From positions 1 to 5,182 of the forward strand of contig WJJN01000735.1 in NCBI GenBank assembly GCA_014729735.1: 5,182 nucleotides of DNA, given 5' to 3'. Positions 1 to 5,182 of this stretch are shown in pieces (positions within the stretch are counted from its first letter, which is position 1; the number at the start of each line of letters is the position of its first letter). A model generated the notes under the pieces. It was given only the letters and a program-made list of their open reading frames with translations, was not told the origin of the DNA and did no database searches. This DNA is from Candidatus Zhuqueibacterota bacterium. GTDB taxonomy: Bacteria > Zhuqueibacterota > Zhuqueibacteria > Thermofontimicrobiales > Thiofontviventaceae. Position numbers and translations under genes: made by a program.

Positions 1-1133
1 TCCAGAAAAATTCCGATTTGATTTTTTTGCAATGCTGAAGATAGTCCCGCAAATCCAACAGCGCCATGGGGATCCAGGGTGTAACCGAATTGCTCTTTTA
101 CATCTTTGATAACCTGTCGTGTCGATTCCTCCGAATAACTATGTCCGATAATGTCAGAGCGCATTTTTTTTACGGAATGATCGTACAAGTCCAGCATCCG
201 GGCGAAATTGCTGGGATTGCCCACATCCATGGCGTTTGAAATGGTTTGTAATGACGGGCGAGGTACGAATTTGCCGCTTTCTAGATATTCCGGGACAACG
301 GCGTTGGTATTAGTGGCAGCTACGAACTTCGTGAGAGGTAGTCCCATTTTTCCGGCTATGAGTCCGGCGGTCAGATTTCCAAAATTTCCGCTTGGCACTG
401 AAACAATGATCTCATTTTTGCTACTGTTTTTTAGCTGGGCAATCGCCCGGAAATAGTAAAATGACTGCGGCAGTAATCTGGCGATATTGATGGAATTTGC
501 AGATGTTAACCGCATTTCACGATCGAGATCCGGATCGAGAAAAGCTGATTTGACCAACTGCTGGCAATCATCAAAGGTACCGTCGATTTCCAACGCGGTG
601 ATGTTTTTATCCAGAGTGGCGATCTGTTTTTCCTGGATGTCGCTGATTTTGCCAGAAGGATATAGAATGATCACATTGATGCCCGGGACTCCATAAAATC
701 CGTTAGCGACTGCGCTGCCGGTATCTCCTGAGGTAGCCACGAGCACATTAAGGCTTTGATCCGATTCTTGCACAAAATACGACATAATACGTGACATAAA
801 GCGGGCGCCGAAATCTTTGAATGCCAGCGTGGGACCGTGAAACAGCTCGAGCACGTGTACCTGCTCGGAAAGCCGGATCAACGGGGCATCGAAATTGATT
901 GCATCAGAGATGATTTCACTTAAAATCGTACCGGGGATATCATCTTCGACGAATTGGCGCGCAATTTCGAACGACACCTCCTGAAAAGATGCAGAGGTGC
1001 GGTTGAAAAAAGATGGTTCGAACTCCGGTATTGTTTCCGGCATATATAATCCATTATCCGCCGGCATTCCTTTTAATACAGCCTTGCGCAGTGAAACGGC
1101 ATTCGCTCGATTTTTCGTGCTGTAGAATTTCAT
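1..1133 (-). CDS. thrC: Threonine synthase, 3' end cut off by the window edge
   Basis: This PLP enzyme converts O-phosphohomoserine to threonine and phosphate, the last step of the pathway, in the cytoplasm. I translated 377 residues from the ATG at 1133-1131; no stop is reached. E. coli ThrC has about 428 residues, so roughly 50 C-terminal residues are missing. The N-terminus (MKFYSTKN, then GLYMPETIPEF near residues 29-39) matches the short E. coli-type threonine synthase. The PLP-lysine motif ELFHGPTLAFKDFG lies at residues 96-109, with Lys106 as the expected Schiff-base residue. SGDTGSA at 135-141 and the phosphate-binding loop VPSGNFGN at 246-253 are intact. DPHGAVG at 354-360 is also typical of the family. 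The start is one base after the thrB stop and has a good Shine-Dalgarno. No frameshift or missing key residue is seen in the visible part. The identification is very secure. Confidence 0.97.
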   Translation of the reverse strand, partial: MKFYSTKNRANAVSLRKAVLKGMPADNGLYMPETIPEFEPSFFNRTSASFQEVSFEIARQFVEDDIPGTILSEIISDAINFDAPLIRLSEQVHVLELFHGPTLAFKDFGARFMSRIMSYFVQESDQSLNVLVATSGDTGSAVANGFYGVPGINVIILYPSGKISDIQEKQIATLDKNITALEIDGTFDDCQQLVKSAFLDPDLDREMRLTSANSINIARLLPQSFYYFRAIAQLKNSSKNEIIVSVPSGNFGNLTAGLIAGKMGLPLTKFVAATNTNAVVPEYLESGKFVPRPSLQTISNAMDVGNPSNFARMLDLYDHSVKKMRSDIIGHSYSEESTRQVIKDVKEQFGYTLDPHGAVGFAGLSSALQKNQIGIFL

Positions 1134-1134
1134 G

Positions 1135-2076
1135 TCAGTCTTCCAGAATTTTGGGTCCCTGTTGATTGATTTTCGAGATATAGATTTCGCTTTTCAGGTT
1201 TATTTTATCGTACAGGTCTTTCATCGCTTCTGAAACTTGATAAGCAATCGGTTCGGATCTACATAGTGCAAAGACCGAGGGACCTGAACCGGCAATATTG
1301 CAGCCAAGTGCCCCGGCTTTCAGCGCCTCTTCTTTCAATTCAAAATAATGCGGAATAAGACGAGACCGTACGGGCTCGATAAGAACATCTTCCATGGAAC
1401 GAGAGAGCAGGTCGTAATCGGATTTACAGAGTGCCGCCACAAATCCCGCAACATTCCCCATTTGCGTGACCGCATCGGTTAATTTGATCTGCGGGCTGAG
1501 AATTTTGCGCGCGCTCCCGGTATTAACCTCGATATCGGGATGGATTAGGCAGCAGTAAAGATCGTCGGGAACCGGCAGGCTGATGATATCCGGCGGAAAA
1601 TAGCTGCGAATCAGTACGAAACCACCGAACAGCGCTGGCGCTGCATTGTCTGCATGCGCGGAACCACAGGCAGTGCGCTCGGTTTCCATGGCAAATGGAA
1701 GCAGTTCGGTTCGTTGCAATGGCGATTGAAACAGATGGTTTAGTCCGTACAATACAGCTACTGCGCTGGCAGCGCTGGAGCCCATTCCGCTGCCCAGCGG
1801 CAGGTTTTTGATCAATTCGATGCTCACGCCGGTCTCTTTGTGCAAATTCATTTTTTCCAGGAACAACCGCGCTGCAACACCAGCGGTGTTTTTATCCGCC
1901 TCCAACGGAAGTCTGCCATTGTCGCCGATGATTCGTCTTATTTCGATCCCGGGTGTGTTTGTAAGTGTCAATTTAACCTCGTCACCCGGATATTCCATTG
2001 CAAAACCAAAAATATCGAAGCCGCAGGAGACATTGGCAACAGTTGCCGGGGCAAAGGCACGCACTCGTTTTCTCAT
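1135..2076 (-). CDS. thrB: Homoserine kinase (GHMP kinase family)
   Basis: This enzyme phosphorylates homoserine with ATP to O-phosphohomoserine, the substrate of the ThrC encoded just downstream. It is a complete ORF of 313 residues, close to E. coli ThrB (about 310). The N-terminal FAPATVANVSCGFDIFGFA (residues 8-26) is the homoserine-kinase form of the GHMP opening motif. The glycine/serine-rich ATP loop PLGSGMGSSAAS is at 93-104. HADNAAPALFGGF at 141-153 is the second conserved segment, and the C-terminal GHMP motif GALGCNIAGSGPSVFAL is at 255-271. All expected motifs are present, so the enzyme should be active. The ATG overlaps the asd stop by 4 bases and the TGA stop is 1 base before thrC. 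The upstream sequence has only a weak, distant purine run (AAGAAG, 12 bases away), so translation probably depends on ribosomes finishing asd. Confidence 0.97.
   Translation of the reverse strand: MRKRVRAFAPATVANVSCGFDIFGFAMEYPGDEVKLTLTNTPGIEIRRIIGDNGRLPLEADKNTAGVAARLFLEKMNLHKETGVSIELIKNLPLGSGMGSSAASAVAVLYGLNHLFQSPLQRTELLPFAMETERTACGSAHADNAAPALFGGFVLIRSYFPPDIISLPVPDDLYCCLIHPDIEVNTGSARKILSPQIKLTDAVTQMGNVAGFVAALCKSDYDLLSRSMEDVLIEPVRSRLIPHYFELKEEALKAGALGCNIAGSGPSVFALCRSEPIAYQVSEAMKDLYDKINLKSEIYISKINQQGPKILED
1139..1144 (-). promoter_or_regulatory. Shine-Dalgarno site of thrC, inside the thrB 3' end
   Basis: On the minus strand GGAAGA lies 5 bases before the thrC ATG. It is formed by the last sense codons of thrB (Leu-Glu-Asp-stop). 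This supports the ATG at 1133 as the thrC start and allows terminating thrB ribosomes to pass directly to thrC. Confidence 0.75.
2073..2076 (-). promoter_or_regulatory. ATGA stop-start overlap of asd and thrB (translational coupling)
   Basis: The thrB ATG (2076-2074) and asd TGA (2075-2073) share bases as ATGA on the minus strand. There is no strong Shine-Dalgarno before thrB, so termination-reinitiation is the likely way thrB is translated. The overlap is seen directly; the coupling is inferred. Confidence 0.7.
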
Positions 2077-3113
2077 AAGTCGATCAGCTTCTTTTTGACC
2101 ATAATTTCGGCATTAAGAATCGCACCGCCAGCGGCACCCCGGATTGTATTATGCGAGAGAATCACAAATTTATAATCGAATATCGGACATTCCCGCAGCC
2201 TGCCGATGCTGACAGCCATCCCTTTATCCAGATTGCGCTGAAGCTTGGGTTGAGGCAGATTATTCTGCTCGAAATAATAGATAGGCTGTTTTGGTGCCAG
2301 AGGTAGGTCCATCTTTTGCGGCTCCCCGCTGAAATTTTTCCAGGCAGAGATCAGTTGATCTGCTGATGCTTTTTGTTTCAGCGTTACGGAAAGGCATTCG
2401 AGGTGACCGTCGAGCACGGGTATGCGATTGCACTGCGCGCTGATCGGAAAATCCGCGAAGTCGATTTTATCGCCGTTCAGACTACCGAGAATTTTCAACG
2501 GCTCGGATTCCATCTTCGGTTCTTCGTTGGAGATGAACGGTAAAACATTATCGATAATATCGAGAGACGCTACGCCGGGATAGCCGGCTCCCGATAGTGC
2601 CTGCAATGTGACTACATTCACCGCGGCAATACCGAATGCATCGTGCAACGGCTTGAGCGCCAGGGTCATTCCGATAGTAGAGCAATTTGGATTGGTGACG
2701 ATGCAACCATCGCCGTACTTTTGCTGCTCGATCAATTTCAGGTGATCGGAATTTACCTCCGGGATGAGCAGTGGTACATCCGGATCGAATCGGTGATTAC
2801 GGGAATTGGAAATCACGACATACCCCGCTTTTGCAAATTCTGTTTCGATGTCTCCGGCAACACTGGCATCCAGCCCGGAAAATACGATTTTGCACGGCAA
2901 TTCCGGTTCGCAGGTACGAATCGTCAGATCGGCGACGGTCTCCGGAATCGGTGCTGTCATGAACCAATTTACGGCATCGCGGTATTTCTTTCCCGCAGAC
3001 CGCTCCGATGCCGCCACCGAGTTAATTTCGAACCAGGGATGATCTGATAATAACTGAATGAATTTCTGACCGACACTTCCGGTTGCTCCTAAAATTCCGA
3101 CAGGGATTTTCAT
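2073..3113 (-). CDS. asd: Aspartate-semialdehyde dehydrogenase, archaeal/fungal-like subfamily
   Basis: This enzyme reduces aspartyl-4-phosphate to aspartate semialdehyde with NADPH, linking the two activities of ThrA. It is a complete ORF of 346 residues, a normal length for the family. The N-terminal Rossmann motif GATGSVGQKF is at residues 9-18. The catalytic cysteine is Cys144 in TNPNCSTIG (140-148), and the catalytic histidine is probably His237 in RIPVLDGHLE (230-239). The segment NHRFDPDVPLLIPEVN (106-121), NCST around the cysteine, and the C-terminal HNTIRGAAGGAILNAE (321-336) point to the archaeal/fungal-like branch rather than the E. coli type. The ATG at 3113 follows a near-ideal Shine-Dalgarno. 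The gene is 214 bases after thrA and overlaps thrB by 4 bases. The same semialdehyde also feeds lysine synthesis, so its product is shared between pathways. Confidence 0.96.
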   Translation of the reverse strand: MKIPVGILGATGSVGQKFIQLLSDHPWFEINSVAASERSAGKKYRDAVNWFMTAPIPETVADLTIRTCEPELPCKIVFSGLDASVAGDIETEFAKAGYVVISNSRNHRFDPDVPLLIPEVNSDHLKLIEQQKYGDGCIVTNPNCSTIGMTLALKPLHDAFGIAAVNVVTLQALSGAGYPGVASLDIIDNVLPFISNEEPKMESEPLKILGSLNGDKIDFADFPISAQCNRIPVLDGHLECLSVTLKQKASADQLISAWKNFSGEPQKMDLPLAPKQPIYYFEQNNLPQPKLQRNLDKGMAVSIGRLRECPIFDYKFVILSHNTIRGAAGGAILNAEIMVKKKLIDL

Positions 3114-3119
3114 GATAGA

Positions 3120-3126
3120 CTCCTTT
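3120..3126 (-). promoter_or_regulatory. Strong Shine-Dalgarno site of asd
   Basis: On the minus strand AAAGGAG is followed by a 6-base spacer and the asd ATG. It is the strongest ribosome binding site visible in the window. It suggests that asd is translated independently of thrA, as expected given the 214-base gap, and that it leads the coupled asd-thrB-thrC block. Confidence 0.85.
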
Positions 3127-3131
3127 ATTAT

Positions 3132-3245
3132 GTGAAACGTCAGACGTGAAACGGCAAACGATAGACACGGGATAAAGCAGATGTGATGCGTGATACGGGA
3201 TATGTGATTCGGAAGATGGCAATGGGAGATGGGAACAAGTGACTA
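3132..3245 (+). repeat. Degenerate 7-base tandem repeat array, asd-proximal arm
   Basis: Read on the plus strand, this stretch divides into about 16 heptads that mostly begin with G and often read GTGA or GGGA. Five units at 3132-3166 resemble GTGAAAC (for example GTGAAAC, GTCAGAC, GGCAAAC). A 2-base phase shift follows at 3167-3168. Eleven further units from 3169 drift around GTGATAC (for example GTGATGC, GTGATAC, GGGATAT, GTGATTC, GGAGATG). Units become weaker towards the right end. It contains no credible gene. The period and consensus are seen by eye; the function is unknown. It resembles in kind the short heptameric tandem repeats known between genes in some cyanobacteria, but I cannot assign it to a named family. 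Confidence 0.75.
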
Positions 3246-3345
3246 CCCCGGCTTTTGAGCTGGAGTTTAAATCAAAGCTCATACAGACGTATCACCTTAA
3301 CACTTATCTCTTATCACTCATCTCTTATCACTTATCTCGTATCAC
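3190..3345. other. Long imperfect inverted repeat across the thrA-asd gap
   Basis: The 22 bases at 3190-3211 match the reverse complement of 3324-3345 at 18 of 22 positions by my hand alignment, including 8 consecutive bases (GTGATACG). The arms enclose 112 bases that hold further heptads and the small inverted repeat at 3256-3281. In a thrA-asd transcript the arms could pair and form a long, partly mismatched hairpin starting at the thrA stop. A role in transcript stability, processing or uneven expression of thrA versus asd-thrB-thrC is possible but is only inference. Confidence 0.55.
3256..3281. repeat. Short inverted repeat between the two heptad arrays
   Basis: TGAGCT (3256-3261) and AGCTCA (3276-3281) form a perfect 6-base inverted repeat with a 14-base AT-rich loop. 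It sits in the spacer between the two arrays, where the heptad pattern is absent. The stem is short and is not followed by a clear U-tract on the transcribed strand, so I do not call it a terminator. It could cap a larger fold formed by the flanking arrays. Confidence 0.35.
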
Positions 3346-3352
3346 TAATCCA
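3289..3352 (-). repeat. 7-base tandem repeat array overlapping the 3' end of thrA
   Basis: On the minus strand this is a run of 8 clear heptads plus one degenerate unit, consensus G(T/A)GATAA. GTGATAA and GAGATAA-like units alternate, so a 14-base higher-order period is visible at 3304-3345. GTGATAC units occur near both ends (3345-3339 and 3295-3289). A single extra base at 3296 shifts the phase before the last unit. The array is the reverse-orientation counterpart of the one at 3132-3245: GTGATAC is shared but on the opposite strand. It covers the last codons and stop of thrA. It is much better preserved than the other arm, which suggests it is younger or recently amplified. Confidence 0.85.
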
Positions 3353-5182
3353 ACTTTTATTAAATCCGCAAACACACCCGCCGCGGTCACTTCTGCTCCA
3401 GCACCCGCGCCCTTGATGACCAGCGGATTCGGGTACCTTTTCGTTGTAAATGCTATGATATTATCGCTGCCACTGAGCATGTAAAACGGATGACTGCCAT
3501 CGACTTCCTTTAGTGCGACTTCCGCAGAACCGTTCTCGAACGATGCGATGTGCCGCAAGACAGTACCTTCTTCACAGCAGCGATGCTGCAATTCTGCAAA
3601 ATGATCATCCTCTTTTTTGAGTTCCGCAAAAAAATCATTAACACTTGATGTAGAAAGACAGCTTTCCGGCAAGAACTGCTCCACATTTATATCGGTCATT
3701 TCCAGCGGCATTCCGATCTCTCTTACCAGCAGTAACAATTTTCGAGCAACATCCGTGCCCTTTAGATCGATGCGCGGATCAGGCTCGGTGTAGCCTTTTG
3801 CTTTTGCATCTTTAACGACATCGCTGAATCGCATCGAACCGGAGAATGTATTGAAAATGTATGCCAGCGTTCCTGACAAAATCGCTTCGAATTTAACGAT
3901 CTTATCTCCGGTGCTCACAAGATCGCGGATTGTGGAAATCACAGGCAATCCCGCACCGATATTTGTTTCGTACATAAAATGAACATCTCTTTTTTCGGCT
4001 ATCCGCCGCATTTCCTGATAACGATCCCATGAACCGGTATTTGCCAGCTTGTTCGGAGTGACCACGGAAATACCGGCATCGAATAATTCTTCGTAGCACG
4101 CTGATATATTTTCACTCGCAGTGCAGTCGATGAAAATCTTGCCGGAAAATTTCAGGGACTGTATTTGCCGGATAAATTTTGACATATCCGTTGTTTCGCC
4201 AGCTTCGGACAGTTTTTGGATTTGTGAATATTCCAACGCCTTTTCCGCAATCATCATTTTATTGATATCCGCCACAGCATGAATCTGAAAATCGATTCCT
4301 GATTTTTTCATGAGTGCTTTACGCTGTTCAAAAAGTTGCTTCAGCAGAGTGGAGCCAATGAGCCCTGTGGCTCCGACGATGAACAGCGGCACGGTTTTGA
4401 TTTTCGGAAAGAAAAATGCCTGATGCAGCACATTCAGCGCCCGGGTCTCGTCGCGGCGGGAAATCACCACCGAGATATTCAACTCCGATGAGCCCTGCGC
4501 AATAGCAATGACGTTGATTCCGTTTGCACCAAGCGCACTGAACATGCGTCCTGCAATGCCCGGAGTGTGGCGCATGTTGTTTCCCACAATTGCGATTATG
4601 GACAGGTCTTTTTCGATAATCACCGGATCGACCATTCGTGCCCGGAGCTCCAACTCGAACTCTGCTTCGATCATTTTTTTTGCGGCAGCCGCTTTCTCCG
4701 GTACCACTGCCACACAGATGGAGTGCTCGGACGATGCCTGAGTTATCAAAATGATATTGATTTGCTCCCGTGCCAGTGTGCTAAAAATTCGGGATGCAAT
4801 GCCGGGAACGCCAATCATACCGCTGCCCTGAATCCGCAAAAGCGTGATGTCCTGGATCGAGGAAATTCCTTTGATAATAAAGTTATTTGCTTCGGGCTCT
4901 TTTTGAATAATGGTTCCGGGAAAATCCTGTTTAAAAGTATTCATTATTTTTAATGAAATATTCTGTTCCAGCGCCGGCTGAATTGTCGGCGGGTGCAGCA
5001 CTTTAGCACCAAAATGCGACAGCTCCATTGCTTCCTCATACGAAAGCGTTTTTAATGGAAAAGCAGCCGGAACTTTCACCGGATTGGATGTCATCACGCC
5101 GTTGACATCAGTCCAGATCTGAATTTCATCGGCATCGAGCGCGGCGCCGAAAATCGACGCTGTAAAATCCGAGCCACCGCGA
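3328..5182 (-). CDS. thrA: Bifunctional aspartokinase / homoserine dehydrogenase, 5' end cut off by the window edge
   Basis: ThrA catalyses the first step (aspartate to aspartyl-phosphate, ATP) and the third step (aspartate semialdehyde to homoserine, NAD(P)H). The window shows 617 residues from codon 5181-5179 to a TGA at 3330-3328; full proteins have about 820, so about 200 N-terminal kinase residues lie outside. Visible residues 1-90 are the end of the kinase domain (RGGSDFTAS at 1-9, IWTDVNGVMTSNP at 22-34, FGAKVLHPPTI at 57-67). Two ACT domains follow (about 107-180 and 190-255). Their LITQASSE and AIAQGSSE motifs hold Gln148 and Gln229, equivalent to the threonine-binding glutamines described for the Arabidopsis enzyme, so feedback inhibition by threonine is likely. 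Homoserine dehydrogenase starts near 263: nucleotide loop GATGLIG at 270-276, VVTPNK at 373-378, NIGAGLPVI at 407-415, and GYTEPDPR with DVARK at 463-481 (Glu466, Asp472, Asp477 and Lys481 kept). Isoleucine 471 stands where E. coli and yeast have Asp. The last residues, VIRDK, are encoded by a heptad array. Confidence 0.97.
   Translation of the reverse strand, partial: RGGSDFTASIFGAALDADEIQIWTDVNGVMTSNPVKVPAAFPLKTLSYEEAMELSHFGAKVLHPPTIQPALEQNISLKIMNTFKQDFPGTIIQKEPEANNFIIKGISSIQDITLLRIQGSGMIGVPGIASRIFSTLAREQINIILITQASSEHSICVAVVPEKAAAAKKMIEAEFELELRARMVDPVIIEKDLSIIAIVGNNMRHTPGIAGRMFSALGANGINVIAIAQGSSELNISVVISRRDETRALNVLHQAFFFPKIKTVPLFIVGATGLIGSTLLKQLFEQRKALMKKSGIDFQIHAVADINKMMIAEKALEYSQIQKLSEAGETTDMSKFIRQIQSLKFSGKIFIDCTASENISACYEELFDAGISVVTPNKLANTGSWDRYQEMRRIAEKRDVHFMYETNIGAGLPVISTIRDLVSTGDKIVKFEAILSGTLAYIFNTFSGSMRFSDVVKDAKAKGYTEPDPRIDLKGTDVARKLLLLVREIGMPLEMTDINVEQFLPESCLSTSSVNDFFAELKKEDDHFAELQHRCCEEGTVLRHIASFENGSAEVALKEVDGSHPFYMLSGSDNIIAFTTKRYPNPLVIKGAGAGAEVTAAGVFADLIKVGLVIRDK

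Noticed and set aside
208..696. Plus-strand open frames of 82 and 69 residues in the left part.
   Set aside because: They are antisense to thrC, which is continuous and conserved through this whole stretch.
1808..3047. Several plus-strand open frames of 60-134 residues opposite thrB and asd.
   Set aside because: They lie entirely or almost entirely antisense to two intact, well-conserved genes and show no familiar motif. They are shadows of the real genes.
3022..3282. Open frame of 86 residues on the minus strand across the asd start and the repeat gap.
   Set aside because: It overlaps the asd 5' end in another frame, and its unique part is translated heptad repeat and spacer. There is no recognisable domain and no ribosome binding site that competes with the asd one.
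3251..3285. A rho-independent terminator after thrA.
   Set aside because: The 6-base stem has a 14-base loop and there is no U-run after it on the transcribed strand.
3114..3327. A sigma-70 promoter for asd in the gap.
   Set aside because: TTGCCG near the asd start has no -10 box at a normal distance; CATAAT sits 19 bases away and abuts the Shine-Dalgarno. Nothing convincing was found, so none is annotated.
3132..3352. A CRISPR array.
   Set aside because: The units are 7 bases, contiguous and degenerate, with no unique spacers and no cas genes nearby.
4508..4953. Plus-strand open frames of 77 and 128 residues in the right part.
   Set aside because: They are antisense to the ACT domains of thrA, which read through without interruption.
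5095..5097. GTG at 5097 as a start codon for a shorter aspartokinase / dehydrogenase protein.
   Set aside because: The frame stays open to the window edge, and the 28 residues before it (RGGSDFTAS, then IWTDVNG) are conserved kinase sequence. The GTG encodes an internal valine.

Overview
The window holds most of a threonine-biosynthesis gene cluster, all on the minus strand. Read in the direction of transcription (high to low coordinates) the order is thrA, asd, thrB, thrC. thrA is a bifunctional aspartokinase / homoserine dehydrogenase cut off at the right edge. asd is aspartate-semialdehyde dehydrogenase. thrB is homoserine kinase. thrC is threonine synthase, cut off at the left edge. Together these four genes encode every step from aspartate to threonine: aspartate to aspartyl-phosphate (ThrA kinase), to aspartate semialdehyde (Asd), to homoserine (ThrA dehydrogenase), to O-phosphohomoserine (ThrB), to threonine (ThrC). 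Nearly all of the window is coding.

Layout: 1-1133 thrC (3' end missing); 1135-2076 thrB; 2073-3113 asd; 3114-3327 a 214-base gap; 3328-5182 thrA (5' end missing). asd, thrB and thrC are tightly packed (4-base ATGA overlap, then a 1-base gap), which suggests one transcript and translational coupling. The thrA-asd gap is different. It is largely built from two degenerate arrays of 7-base tandem repeats in opposite orientation, so the region can in principle fold into a long imperfect hairpin. One array runs into the 3' end of thrA and supplies its stop codon. This repeat region is the least ordinary part of the window.

The organism is a bacterium of middling GC content. The fused ThrA, the GHMP-type ThrB and the ThrC resemble the E. 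coli thrABC set. The Asd belongs instead to the archaeal/fungal-like subfamily. An asd gene inside a thrA-thrB-thrC cluster and heptad arrays between genes fit an environmental lineage outside the enterics. A member of the Bacteroidota/Calditrichota-type groups is a guess that the sequence alone does not prove. I see no mobile element, tRNA, rRNA, CRISPR array or dedicated defence system. The genes are ordinary primary metabolism; the novelty, if any, lies in the intergenic repeats and in a few sequence details of the enzymes.
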